Source of the DNA: Paenibacillus sp. FSL H7-0357
GTDB lineage: Bacteria > Bacillota > Bacilli > Paenibacillales > Paenibacillaceae
NCBI RefSeq assembly: GCF_000758525.1
Contig: NZ_CP009241.1
Span: forward strand, 496,001 to 560,000
DNA: 64,000 bases
Direction: 5' to 3'
In this document: positions 41,812 to 51,290 of the stretch, one piece after another
Numbering within the stretch: position 1 is the first letter of the stretch
Layout: every line of letters begins with the position of its first letter
Translations under genes and position numbers: made by a program
Notes under the pieces: generated by a model
The model's input: only the letters and a program-made list of their open reading frames with translations
Told to the model about the DNA's origin: nothing
Database searches by the model: none

Positions 41812-42138
41812 CGGAAAATCAGGCCTCGTCACAGGGTAATCCCATATTCATGAAGAGGCGGTGTCTTATGGACGATTCAGGATGCAGAGATGTGGACACA
41901 AGCCGAATATGACCTGGAAGAGCCTACTATAGAGCTGGAAGAGAGCTGAAAGACAGGAGCGCAAATCGCATTTGATTTGCGCTCCTGTTCATTTGCGGTC
42001 TTCTTTAATTGTAAGAAACTAGCTTCGCGCACTGTCCGGATATACAGCAATAGAGCTATAGTTTCATGAATTCAATTCGCCACTGTGATAGTATAGATAA
42101 GATGTTTGCTATTACGTAAATGATGTAGGAGTGAAGCT
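41812..42138. other. Intergenic region with terminator
   Basis: Holds a strong hairpin terminator at 41953-41988. A short frame reading AEMWTQAEYDLEEPTIELEES lies before it but has no start signal. Nothing else is seen. Confidence 0.4.
41953..41988 (+). terminator. Hairpin terminator
   Basis: ACAGGAGCGCAAATC pairs with GATTTGCGCTCCTGT over 15 bases with a GCATTT loop. Confidence 0.65.
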
Positions 42139-43536
42139 ATGGAGTATTTGAAAATATTTTTTATGAACACAGCCCTTCTCATAACATTGGCTTATCTGGC
42201 GAATTTAATATATAAACACACAATTACATATGCTCCGGAACGGGTTAAAAAGGTTAGTTGGGTGCTGCTGGCTATCTTTGCCGGCTGGATCAGCTCCTTC
42301 TTCGGGTACAGACTGGAAGAGCACGTTATCTTTGATTTGCGGTTTGTGCCGCTCATTATTTCTACTCTGGCTTACCCGCATCCCTTCATCCTTATTATTA
42401 TTGGTGTAGGAACCGGGCTCACGAGGTTAACCTTCGGCATTAATGAAGCAGCAGTGGTAGGAGTGCTGAATTTATCTATCCTGGGTTTCGTCTGCGCGGG
42501 CCTGAGCTTCTGGATACGGCGTACCACTACTTCCATGATGAACAAAGGGTTAGTCACTATTATCGTAGTTAACCTAATGAACGTAATCAATATCACCATT
42601 TTTGGAGTTATACCTGCCCGGGAATATATAACGGATATTATGCCGGTTACGTTGCCCGCCGGGCTGGGTCTAAGCATACTGTTCGCGCTAATTATCCGTG
42701 ACTTCCAATTAGAGCTGATGCGTAACGGACAGGTTGTCAGAGCGAATGAGCTGCTCTCTGCCCAGACGGAGGAGCTGCATAAGAATAAGATCGTATTAGA
42801 GAAAAGAGCTGAGCAGCTGATGATGGCCTCCCAGTACAAGTCGGAGTTTCTGGCTAATATGTCGCATGAGCTTAGAACACCGCTGAACAGTATCATTAAT
42901 CTTTCACAATTAATAGAAGAAAATGAGGCATCGCTGACTCCGGAGGAAATGGCCGAATATGCCGGGATCATTCACCGTTCGGGGGAGGATTTGCTGACGC
43001 TGATCAATGATATTCTGGACATGTCGAAGGTAGAAGCAGGCAAGCTTGATATTCTTAAGGAAGATTTGAATGTCAGTGAAATCCCTGAACTGCTCGCTGT
43101 GCAGTTCAGTGTATCAGCCAGACAAAAGGGGCTGGAGTTCAACATCGCACTGCATGATGACGTGCCGCTGGTCATTCATTCAGACCCCCAGCGGGTGCAG
43201 CAGATTCTCCGAAACCTGCTCTCCAATGCCATTAAGTTCACAGTGTCAGGGCATGTCTCCTTAAACATCCGCACACTGGAGCGTAAGGAGGGGGCGCTCG
43301 AGCGGCGCTGGATTGTTTTTGACGTGGAAGACAGCGGCATCGGAATAGCCGCAGAGAAGCATGATATCATCTTCGAAGCCTTTCAACAGGCGGATCAGAC
43401 TATTGGAAGGAAATATGGCGGAACAGGGCTGGGACTGTCCATCAGCAATGATTTGGCCAGGCTGCTTGGCGGATTCATCACTTTACAGAGCCAGGAGGAT
43501 CAGGGCAGTCAATTCTCCCTTTATTTGCCTTTGTAA
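42139..43536 (+). CDS. Membrane sensor histidine kinase (5TMR-LYT-like)
   Basis: A 465-residue kinase. About six membrane helices fill residues 1-190 in the LytS/5TM receptor style (FIGVGTGLTRLTFGINEAAVVGVLNLSILGFVCAG). A coiled-coil linker follows, then the phosphoacceptor SHELRTPLNS with His243, and the ATP-binding boxes N (RNLLSNAIKFT), G1 (DVEDSGIGIA), F and G2 (GGTGLGLSIS). It resembles the kinase core of bacterial hybrid kinases. No response regulator gene is adjacent, so it is an orphan sensor. AGGAGTGAAGCT precedes the ATG. Confidence 0.9.
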   Translation: MEYLKIFFMNTALLITLAYLANLIYKHTITYAPERVKKVSWVLLAIFAGWISSFFGYRLEEHVIFDLRFVPLIISTLAYPHPFILIIIGVGTGLTRLTFGINEAAVVGVLNLSILGFVCAGLSFWIRRTTTSMMNKGLVTIIVVNLMNVINITIFGVIPAREYITDIMPVTLPAGLGLSILFALIIRDFQLELMRNGQVVRANELLSAQTEELHKNKIVLEKRAEQLMMASQYKSEFLANMSHELRTPLNSIINLSQLIEENEASLTPEEMAEYAGIIHRSGEDLLTLINDILDMSKVEAGKLDILKEDLNVSEIPELLAVQFSVSARQKGLEFNIALHDDVPLVIHSDPQRVQQILRNLLSNAIKFTVSGHVSLNIRTLERKEGALERRWIVFDVEDSGIGIAAEKHDIIFEAFQQADQTIGRKYGGTGLGLSISNDLARLLGGFITLQSQEDQGSQFSLYLPL

Positions 43537-43654
43537 GGCTCCGCGCTGCGGTGGATTTCTGCTCCAATTTAATTTGTGATTTTGGTGTATTGACAGGATG
43601 ATGATGCGGAGTAGAATGAAGCAAACGCCGCATCTAAGGAGTGTTAATACCCCC

Positions 43655-44929
43655 ATGAACATCATGAGAAACAGGCTGCCCGGTATTCGTCCAAAGCGTA
43701 TCCGCAAAGCCTCGGTACAACGCAAAAATCTGCAGATCGCTACATTCGAGGGGATACCGTCTACTATCTTCCAGGTGCTGCTGCAAGGTCAGTTTCTGAC
43801 CGGCTTTCTATTATATTTAGGAGCTACCTCCAGCCAGATTGGTTTTGTGCTGGCGCTTACTACCCTGGTCAATGTTGCGCAAATAGGTGTAGCCTTTCTG
43901 ATCCAGAAGCTGCCAAGCCGCAAGTGGGCTATGGTAACTTTTATCGGCTTGCACAGATTGCTGTGGGGTTCAACCGGACTTGTACCGTTCATCTTTCCTA
44001 AAGAGCATTGGGTTATTGCATTTATAGTGTTATATACAATCGCTTTCATTGCTAACACGGCGGGTGGTGTGCTGTGGAGCTCAGTCATCAGCGATCTCGT
44101 CCCTGCTCGTGTGAGAGGCCGATATTTTGGCATCCGCAACACCTTCCTGAACGCTTTGGGGAGCCTTGTGATGTATGGCGGCGGGATTGTTCTTGACCGT
44201 TATCCCGGCGGGCACGGCTTCCTAATTTTATATATCGTGGTATGGATATTCTCTATTTCGAACATCATCGTCTTCTTCTTCTATCCGGATGTGCCTTTTG
44301 AGAAATCAGAGGAGAAGGACTTTCTGCCGATGTTCAGGAAACCGCTACATGATACGCTGTTTATGAAGTCAACCTTATTTCTGTCCGCCTGGCTGCTGCT
44401 GCAGAACCTTACGGTTCCGCTTTATTCCTATGTGATGCTGCAGCTTCTCCATATCAATTATGAGACCTTGTCGCTGCTGAATGTGTCGCAGACCCTCTTC
44501 ATGATGGCCAGCTTCTACGTGTGGGGCAATTTGAATGCAAAATACAGCAATAAGCGCCTGCTGCTCTGGACGCTGCCGATTATCGCGACATCCTCGCTGC
44601 TGTGGGGAATGCTCTCCGTTCTCCCGATGCTGCCGGTTCTGTTTGCGGCCCATATCGTATTCGGCATGGGGGTAGGCGGCTTCAACCAGCTGGCCTTTAA
44701 CTTCATTATCGGGGATACGCCGAAAAAGGAACGGCCAATGTATATGGCAATGTATGCGGCGCTTACAGGTCTGGCTGCTTTTTTCGGGCCGCTGATCGGG
44801 GGCAGAATTTACGAATGGATCGCTGAATGGCCCCGCTGGACGCAGGTCTATGGCATGCAGCTGGTTGTCGGGGTGCTGATGATCGTCCTGGCGCTGCTGC
44901 TGGGACGCCGTATTCTCAGAGATGAATAG
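43655..44929 (+). CDS. MFS transporter
   Basis: A 424-residue major facilitator with about 12 membrane helices. The cytoplasmic loop between helices 2-3 and the motif VPARVRGRYFGIRNTFLNALGSLVMYGGG match MFS motif A-like features. The second half contains GMGVGGFNQLAFNFIIGDTPKKERPMYMAMYAALTG. Substrate unknown. The frame opens at 43598; the ATG at 43655 is preceded by AAGGAG, 13 bases away. The stop lies close to the tnpB element, which therefore borders it. Confidence 0.8.
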   Translation: MNIMRNRLPGIRPKRIRKASVQRKNLQIATFEGIPSTIFQVLLQGQFLTGFLLYLGATSSQIGFVLALTTLVNVAQIGVAFLIQKLPSRKWAMVTFIGLHRLLWGSTGLVPFIFPKEHWVIAFIVLYTIAFIANTAGGVLWSSVISDLVPARVRGRYFGIRNTFLNALGSLVMYGGGIVLDRYPGGHGFLILYIVVWIFSISNIIVFFFYPDVPFEKSEEKDFLPMFRKPLHDTLFMKSTLFLSAWLLLQNLTVPLYSYVMLQLLHINYETLSLLNVSQTLFMMASFYVWGNLNAKYSNKRLLLWTLPIIATSSLLWGMLSVLPMLPVLFAAHIVFGMGVGGFNQLAFNFIIGDTPKKERPMYMAMYAALTGLAAFFGPLIGGRIYEWIAEWPRWTQVYGMQLVVGVLMIVLALLLGRRILRDE

Positions 44930-44935
44930 ACTTAT

Positions 44936-45123
44936 CATTTGAATCTCCACCACTTAGCTGACTTGAAGGGGTGGATTCTTGCGAACAGAGGAGCAACCTC
45001 CTCTTATGGGCAAGCGATCCCTGCGTTCTCGCAGTTCTACGTTTTTTTCGCAGCAAAAATCGAACATCAAAGATTTTTGCGTATGCAAAATATTTACGAG
45101 CCAAATATTTTTATAGGTAATAG
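44936..45123 (-). mobile_element. Right end and putative omega-RNA region of the tnpB element
   Basis: Downstream of the tnpB stop the minus strand carries a GAATCCACCCC...GGTGGAGATTC hairpin at about 44940-44983, the typical end of IS200/IS605-type elements. Such ends specify the guide scaffold RNA of TnpB. The sequence just beyond it would be the guide, running into the end of the MFS gene. Confidence 0.6.
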
Positions 45124-46211
45124 CTATACCGCTACCTGTTTGATATTATGAGCCGCATTTTCATCCCGATCATGGTGTGTTCCGCAAGCTACACATGTCC
45201 ATTCTCGAATCGAGAGGTTCTTCACTTCGGGATGGATCATGCCGCATACGTGGCACTGCTGACTGGTCGGCTCGAAGGTGTCGGCAACCCGGAGGGTTCG
45301 TCCATACCAGGATGCTTTATACGTGAGTTGTCGCACCCATTCGCCCCAGGACGCATCAGCGATGGACTTGGAGAGTTTGGGATTTTGAATCATATTCGCC
45401 ACACGCAGATGTTCGATGCTGATCGTTTGGCACTCACGGATCAGCTTCGTTGTCATCTTGTGGAGAAAATCGTTCCGGGAATTTGCAATGTGTTCGTGAA
45501 TACGGGCAATGTGTTTCTTGGCTTTCTTCCAGTTGGAGCCCCCTGGTGTGCGTCTCGCCAAACGCCGCTGCCACAGCGCAAGCTTTTTCTCATATTGACG
45601 GTAAAACCTGGGGTTGGCAAAATGCTCGCCGCTTGAGCACACAGCGTATTCCTTAAGCCCCAAGTCAATGCCGATATGTGCATCTGCTTGTGGGAGTGGG
45701 ATCTTTTCTACCTCGTAAACCAGGGGACAAAATACTTATCGCTGGCGTTTTGCCGTACCGTAGCGGACAATATACGACCCTCCAGCTTCCGAGAGTTGGC
45801 GAAACGCATCCAGCCGAGCTTGGGAAGCTTCAATCGGTTGCCTTCAATGGCGATATTTCCGTTCGTGAATTTCGTGGTGTAGCTTTGTACTGGATGCTTC
45901 CGGCTTTTGAAGCGAGGCGCTTGATTTTGCTTTTTGAAAAAGCGGTCAAAGCTATCTGCCACATGCCGAACGGCGGACTGTAAAGCAATACTATCGACTT
46001 CTTTGAGCCAGTCATATTGTGTTTTTAGGACGGGGAGCTGTGTCGCACAGGTCTGATAGGACAAACCTTTGCCTGTCTCGGCATAGGTTTGATTCCACTC
46101 TTCCAGGAAATGATTGAACACAAAGCGGCAGCAGCCAAACATTCGACGAATGAGTTGCTGTTGCCCGGTATTCGGGTAGATGCGGTATTTATAGGCTTGA
46201 TGAACGATCAT
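45124..46211 (-). pseudogene. tnpB: Frameshifted IS1341-type tnpB (RNA-guided nuclease)
   Basis: Two adjacent minus-strand frames form one TnpB. The first (45708-46211, ATG with GGGGGTG site) contains IVHQAYKYRIYPNTGQQQLI and stops after KYFVPWFTR. Shifting at a CCCC run near 45725 restores LVYEVEKIPLPQADAHIGIDLGLKEYAVC. Catalytic residues are visible: Asp in GIDLG, Glu in SIEHLRVANM, Asp in HDRDENAAHN, and the zinc ribbon CHVCG...CVACG. No tnpA is present, so it is an IS1341-like orphan. The single shift suggests inactivation, unless frameshifting is programmed. Confidence 0.85.
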
Positions 46212-46365
46212 GTGCGACACCCCCATTTGTAGTATTTTCTTACAGTATGGCACGTATGTTCGCTGAATAGTTGAAAACCGCCGATTCCTCTCCGCCTATA
46301 GAGGTCGGAGTCTTTTCGGCTTTTGAAGATAAACATTTGCAGTGCCACAGCAAAGGAGGGATTAC

Positions 46366-47028
46366 GTGACTAGAATAGCCGTAGTGCTGGGAGCGACCGG
46401 TTTGGTAGGCAAGGCAGTTACCGAGGAACTGCTAACCGGGGATTGGGATGAGGTCCGGGTGCTGGTCCGCCGCCCGCTGGAGCTGCAGCATCCCAAGCTG
46501 AAGCAAACCAGTATTGACTGGGAAAAGCTTGGGCAATATAAGGAACAATTCAGCGGGGCCTATGCAGTCTTCTGCTGCCTGGGCACCACGATAAAAAAAG
46601 CAGGCTCACAGGAGCAATTTGAACGTGTGGATTTGCAGTATCCGCTTGCGGCCGCTGCAATTGCCAAACAATGCGGTGTGAGGCAGTTTCTGGCGGTTTC
46701 CTCTATGGGGGCCAGCGCCAAATCCCGCAATTTCTACAGCCGTACCAAGGGCCGGACGGAAGAGGGGTTAATCGCCGCCGGGTTTCATGGCCTGCACCTG
46801 TTCCGGCCCTCATTGCTGCTGGGAGAACGTCAGGAATTCAGGCTGGGAGAACGTGCCGCTGCTGTGCTGATGAAGGCACTTGATTTTGCGATGGTCGGCA
46901 AAGCAGCGAAGTACCGGGCTATTCCCGGTGCCAAAGTGGCGAAAGCAATGGTGAATATTGCATTTGCCAACACAGGCGGCGTACATGTTTATCCCAATGA
47001 TGTGATACATGTTATTGGTCGCCGCTAG
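46366..47028 (+). CDS. NAD(P)H-binding oxidoreductase
   Basis: A 220-residue Rossmann-fold protein from a GTG at 46366, which has AAAGGAGGG 6 bases upstream. The dinucleotide motif is VLGATGLVGKAV and the SDR-like Ser-Met/Tyr-Lys region is VSSMGASAKSRNFYSRTKGRTEE. It belongs to the HTATIP2/NAD-dependent epimerase group of oxidoreductases. Substrate unknown. The frame also reaches 46342, but no ribosome binding site supports an earlier start. Confidence 0.8.
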   Translation: MTRIAVVLGATGLVGKAVTEELLTGDWDEVRVLVRRPLELQHPKLKQTSIDWEKLGQYKEQFSGAYAVFCCLGTTIKKAGSQEQFERVDLQYPLAAAAIAKQCGVRQFLAVSSMGASAKSRNFYSRTKGRTEEGLIAAGFHGLHLFRPSLLLGERQEFRLGERAAAVLMKALDFAMVGKAAKYRAIPGAKVAKAMVNIAFANTGGVHVYPNDVIHVIGRR

Positions 47029-47129
47029 AAGGGAAGTTTGCATTAAACAGAGTGCAGCACGTACAATGGGACATAAATTCATATGTACATCATGACATTA
47101 ATGTCGTGTACCCACAGGAGGAGCGTATC

Positions 47130-47510
47130 ATGAGTAAAAAACAGGTTGCTACAACCAAAGCCCCAGGAGCCATCGGGCCATATAGTCAGGCGATTGTAGC
47201 CGGAAACTGGGTATATACTTCAGGACAGCTTGGCCTGAATCCGGAAACAGGAGAACTTGCGGAAAGTGTACAAGAGCAGGCACGCCAGTCGCTAAGCAAC
47301 GTTCAGGCCATTTTGGAAGAGGCCGGGGCATCGCTGAATCATGTTGTGAAAACGACTGTGTATCTCAAGGATATGAATGACTTTGCAGCTGTGAATGAAG
47401 TGTACAGCAGTTTCTTTACAGAACCCTATCCTGCCCGCAGTGCGGTTGAAGTTGCACGCCTGCCGAAGGATGGTCTTGTGGAGATCGAAGCGGTAGCGCG
47501 CAAGAAATAA
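47130..47510 (+). CDS. ridA: RidA family reactive intermediate deaminase
   Basis: A 126-residue RidA protein that hydrolyses reactive enamine/imine intermediates from PLP enzymes. Motifs: KAPGAIGPYSQAIVAGNWVYTSGQLGLNPETGEL, TVYLKDMNDFAAVNEVY and the conserved PARSAVEVARLPKDGLVEIEAVA. The Arg in PARSAVEV is present. The ATG at 47130 has CAGGAGGAG; the frame opens upstream to 47052. A terminator follows at 47566. Confidence 0.95.
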   Translation: MSKKQVATTKAPGAIGPYSQAIVAGNWVYTSGQLGLNPETGELAESVQEQARQSLSNVQAILEEAGASLNHVVKTTVYLKDMNDFAAVNEVYSSFFTEPYPARSAVEVARLPKDGLVEIEAVARKK

Positions 47511-47565
47511 TGGGCCTTATAGTTGTTAATTAGATAAGCTAACTGAACGAAATCAAATGGATTCA

Positions 47566-47604
47566 AAAACCCGTTGCCGGTACAATCAGGCAACGGGTTT
47601 TTTT
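47566..47604 (+). terminator. Terminator of ridA
   Basis: AAACCCGTTGCC and GGCAACGGGTTT form the stem followed by seven T. Confidence 0.9.
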
Positions 47605-47655
47605 GACCAGTGAATGGGCTGTAAACAGCCTGTTGTTGAAACTCCGGGAACCGCG

Positions 47656-48320
47656 TTAATATCTGCTCCGGCGGCGCGAAGTAAACATCAGCCAAATGCT
47701 GTAGAGCAGCAGCAGGCCTGCCGCCACTGAAGCGGTCACGAATACATTTCCGGTGTCTCTGTGCTCAAGGGCAATCGCGATGAACGCCCAGACGAAGACC
47801 AGTGGATAAATGCTATCCCGGTGAGGGAAACTGACCATTACAGCAAGCAGTACGCCTACGCAGAGCATGATAACCGCCCAGGGGGGATCACTGAGTCCGA
47901 ATCCGTCCCAGTTGTTCTTCTCCAGCACGACGCTGACATTTACAATTGTGGCAACCGAGATCCAGCCGAGATAAATACTGAAGGGCAGCTTGATCAGCCA
48001 TTTTTCGCCTGTGGTCGGATCGGTGACGCTGCGGGTTTTACGATAGATGACGATTAGTGTAATCAGCATGAGCACCATGGCAACCAGCGACAGCTCGATG
48101 TAAAGATAATGCCAGAGGAACAGCCAGCCCATATTAAAGACGCAGCTCAGCACAAACCAAATGCCCAAAGAGTTAACCGAATCCCGTGACCCGGTGCTCT
48201 CGCGGAATTGATATACGATAAAACCGGCGAGCAGGAGATAGATCAGCGACCAGATGGAAAAAGCATAACCGGCCGGTGTGAAATAGGTATGATACTTAAG
48301 TAAATTGTATAACGGTGAAG
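47656..48320 (-). pseudogene. TspO-like (tryptophan-rich sensory) membrane protein lacking its 5' end
   Basis: The frame shows YFTPAGYAFSIWSLIYLLLAGF, LSCVFNMGWLFLWHYLYIELS and KLPFSIYLGWISVATIVN, the TspO/MBR pattern used by Trp-rich sensory proteins. An in-frame TAG at about 48319 cuts it before the usual N-terminal helix, and no ATG follows until deep in the protein; a TTG at 48168 could start a shortened form. It is therefore probably a broken gene, or an alternative start codon is used. Four more membrane helices follow to the C-terminus. Confidence 0.6.
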
Positions 48321-48489
48321 TCTGAGTCTACATAGAATATACCCGCTTTATCAGCGGTTAAGACTATATTACCCAAAAAAATGACCTGCAGGTCATAAGG
48401 TTGCGGATAGCCGTCCGCACAAGCGGGGTAATAGAAGTAGAATAGGAAACTTTAACAAGGCGGCAACAGCCGGAGGGGGATAAGAGGCG

Positions 48490-50964
48490 ATGGAGAGCAG
48501 CGAAGCAATACGTCCCGAAAAAATGGGTCCGCTTGTTATGAAGGAAACCTGGAATACCCCTGGGAGCATTGAATCCTGGGAACGTTCAGAGAATATTTAT
48601 ATCGTCCGCGGGGAGCGCGGCGGGATTGCATTTGTTTTTTTGAATGATGAAATGTTCCGGATGAAGGTGTTTCGCAGCAGCGTTCCGGATCTGACAACAT
48701 CTGCGGCAGTGCTGGCGGAGAGCTGTGTGCCGCATTTGTTCCCGGTAGAAGAGACAGAGGATGCACTGATCTTCACTACCAGTGCGATTCGGCTGATCCT
48801 TGAGAAAACCTCTTTTCTTCTCCGTGTGGAAAATATAGAGGGCAAGGTTATCATGCAGCAGAACCTGACAAGCTGGAATCCGCGCGGGGCCAGTCATGCC
48901 GAGTATGATATGCAGCCGGATTCGCATTTTTACGGGCTGGGGGAGAAATCCAGCTTTCTCGACAAACGCGGGGAGCGTTATACGAACTGGAACACCGATG
49001 TGTTTGCGCCACATTTGCCGGAGATAGAAGCCCTGTATGAGTCCATTCCGCTGATTATTCATATGCATGGCGACCTCTCCTACGGATTATTTCTCGACAA
49101 TACGGGCCGGAGCGATTTTGATATGCGGTCCCATGGGGTTGCTTTTACGATCGGCTGCTCCACTGGAGCTTATGATATCTACTTTATCAATGGTCCCGAA
49201 ATGAAGGATGTTGTAACAAGATACACTTCGCTGACCGGACGGATTGCGCTTCCGCCTAAATGGGCGATCGGCTACCACCAGTCGCGTTATAGCTATATGA
49301 ACCAGCAGGAGGTGCTGCAGCTTGCCCGGACCTTCCGTGAGAAGAAGATTCCCTGCGACGTCATTTATCTGGATATTCATTACATGGATGAATACCGTGT
49401 CTTCACCTTTGATCCTGTAAACTTTCCCGAGCCGGAAAAGATGATATCGGAGCTAAAGGAGCTCGGTGTGCGGATCGTACCGATTGTTGATCCCGGCGTC
49501 AAGAAAGATCCCAATTACGAGGTGTACAAGCAAGGGGTTCTCGAAAAGCATTTCTGCCGCAGGCTGGAAGGCGATATATTCTTCGGCGAGGTGTGGCCGG
49601 GCATCAGCGCCTTCCCTGATTTCAGCGACAGCCGGACGGCTGAATGGTGGGGCGATCTGCATAAATACTATACCGACCTCGGCATTGACGGAATCTGGAA
49701 TGATATGAACGAGCCGGCGGTGTTTAATGAGAGCAAAACGATGGATCTGGATGTGATGCATTTCAACAACGGGCATCCGATCACACATGAGGAATACCAT
49801 AACCTGTATGGGATGATGATGTCTAAAGCAACCTATGAAGGCTTGGCGGAGCATATGGGGGGAGAGCGCCCCTTTGTGCTGACCCGGGCCGGTTATGCCG
49901 GGATACAGCGTTACGCCGCGGTATGGACGGGGGATAACCGCAGCTTCTGGGAGCATATGGCGATGGCGATACCTATGGTGCTTAATATGGGACTCTCGGG
50001 ACTGGCCTTCTCCGGGCCGGATATCGGCGGCTTCGCCCACCATACCTCCGCGCAGCTTCTGGTGCGCTGGACACAGATGGGTGTTTTCTTCCCCTATTGC
50101 CGCAACCATTCCTCCATCGGTACCCTGCGCCAGGAGCCATGGTCGTTCGGTGAGGAGGTCGAAGGGATTCTCCGCGAATTCATCGGCCTGCGCTACCGCT
50201 GGATGCCTCATATCTATAACCTTTTTCATGAGGCGGAAACCTGTGGGCTTCCTGTGATCCGGCCGCTGATTCTGGAGTATCCGCGCGACCCCTATGTGAC
50301 CAACCTGTGCGATCAATTTTTGCTCGGGGAAAATGTGCTGATCGCCCCTGTCTACCGCCCGGATACGGAGCATCGCTCGGTGTATCTGCCTGAAGGGTGC
50401 TGGCTGGATTATTGGGATGGTGAAGTTCATGAGGGCGGACGCCATATCCTCGCCGATGCACCGCTAAACATCATGCCGATGTATGTGAAGGCCGGAAGTT
50501 TTGTCGCCGAAGGTCCGCTCAAACAATACGCACTCGAAGAAACAGAGGAAACGGTGGTGTTTCACTTGTATGGTGCGGAAGCCAAGGAAGGATTCTCGGC
50601 TGCTTTTACCCTGTATGAAGATGACGGGCACAGCTTCGGGTACAGAAGAGGGCAATATTCGCAAATCGACGTACAGGCCGCCGGGGAAGCAGGGATATTG
50701 CGGATAAGCTGGTCTTATGCAGTCCGTGAATTTACGCCCCGCAGGGAGATGCTGCGCTTCGCGCTCTGTTATCCGTCTTTCTTCACCCAATCGGTGGAAG
50801 GACTCTCCGAAATCAGTCTGGAGCAGCTTAAGGAAGGACGGCGGGGCTGGGCACGCAATGGCAAGAGCGGTGCGGTGATTATTCAAGTGGACGATGACCC
50901 GGAAGGCGGGGAGCTGCGGATGGAGGTAGCGGAGCAGCAACCGGAACACTTTAGAGCCCTTTGA
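48490..50964 (+). CDS. Glycoside hydrolase family 31 alpha-glucosidase
   Basis: An 824-residue cytoplasmic enzyme (no signal peptide) that removes terminal alpha-linked sugars. The galactose-mutarotase-like N-domain is followed by the catalytic barrel: nucleophile Asp405 in WNDMNEP and acid/base Asp482 in WTGDNRS, with the family's YHQSRYSY at about 258-265. The C-terminal beta domain ends with DDGHSFGYRRG. The ATG at 48490 has a GGAGGGGGATAAGA site. It stands alone with its own terminator; no sugar transporter is adjacent. Confidence 0.95.
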   Translation: MESSEAIRPEKMGPLVMKETWNTPGSIESWERSENIYIVRGERGGIAFVFLNDEMFRMKVFRSSVPDLTTSAAVLAESCVPHLFPVEETEDALIFTTSAIRLILEKTSFLLRVENIEGKVIMQQNLTSWNPRGASHAEYDMQPDSHFYGLGEKSSFLDKRGERYTNWNTDVFAPHLPEIEALYESIPLIIHMHGDLSYGLFLDNTGRSDFDMRSHGVAFTIGCSTGAYDIYFINGPEMKDVVTRYTSLTGRIALPPKWAIGYHQSRYSYMNQQEVLQLARTFREKKIPCDVIYLDIHYMDEYRVFTFDPVNFPEPEKMISELKELGVRIVPIVDPGVKKDPNYEVYKQGVLEKHFCRRLEGDIFFGEVWPGISAFPDFSDSRTAEWWGDLHKYYTDLGIDGIWNDMNEPAVFNESKTMDLDVMHFNNGHPITHEEYHNLYGMMMSKATYEGLAEHMGGERPFVLTRAGYAGIQRYAAVWTGDNRSFWEHMAMAIPMVLNMGLSGLAFSGPDIGGFAHHTSAQLLVRWTQMGVFFPYCRNHSSIGTLRQEPWSFGEEVEGILREFIGLRYRWMPHIYNLFHEAETCGLPVIRPLILEYPRDPYVTNLCDQFLLGENVLIAPVYRPDTEHRSVYLPEGCWLDYWDGEVHEGGRHILADAPLNIMPMYVKAGSFVAEGPLKQYALEETEETVVFHLYGAEAKEGFSAAFTLYEDDGHSFGYRRGQYSQIDVQAAGEAGILRISWSYAVREFTPRREMLRFALCYPSFFTQSVEGLSEISLEQLKEGRRGWARNGKSGAVIIQVDDDPEGGELRMEVAEQQPEHFRAL

Positions 50965-50974
50965 TACGACTTGA

Positions 50975-50998
50975 ACCCGCCCGCTGGCGGGTTTTTTT
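50975..50998 (+). terminator. Terminator of the GH31 gene
   Basis: ACCCGCC and GGCGGGT with a short loop are followed by seven T. Confidence 0.9.
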
Positions 50999-51290
50999 CA
51001 ATTACGGACAGTGCCGGAATATAAAATCTGCAGAAAATATACAGAAACGTTTTTAAATCAGGACTTTTTCGTATAAGATGAAGGGATGAAGAAAAAAACA
51101 TGGGGGATTATGTATTTCTTCCGTTAGGGTTCACATCTGTTAATTCAGCTTAAAAATATATTTCTCGCGGAGAAGGATTCAGCCTTCTGCAAGGTTAGAA
51201 ACGGATTCCGTCGTTTAGGGCGGCAAAGCCGTTTCTTCTAGCGGAACCGGCTGGCGCTTTCTGTTTGCATAAAAAGACAGGAGATCACCA
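50999..51290. other. Leader region of the SNF2 gene with hairpin
   Basis: AGAAACGG (51198-51205) pairs with CCGTTTCT (51231-51238) around a G-rich loop. A 13-codon frame beginning ATGAAGAAAAAAACATGG precedes it and is too short to call. A promoter was not clearly seen. Confidence 0.35.

Larger units (their letters stand above)
44936..46327 (-). mobile_element. IS200/IS605-family (IS1341-like) element
   Basis: It contains the tnpB remnant, a right-end hairpin at about 44940-44983, and a left-end stem region with GACTCCGACCTC/GGCGGAGAGG at about 46280-46320. Exact ends cannot be set without a related copy. Confidence 0.65.
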
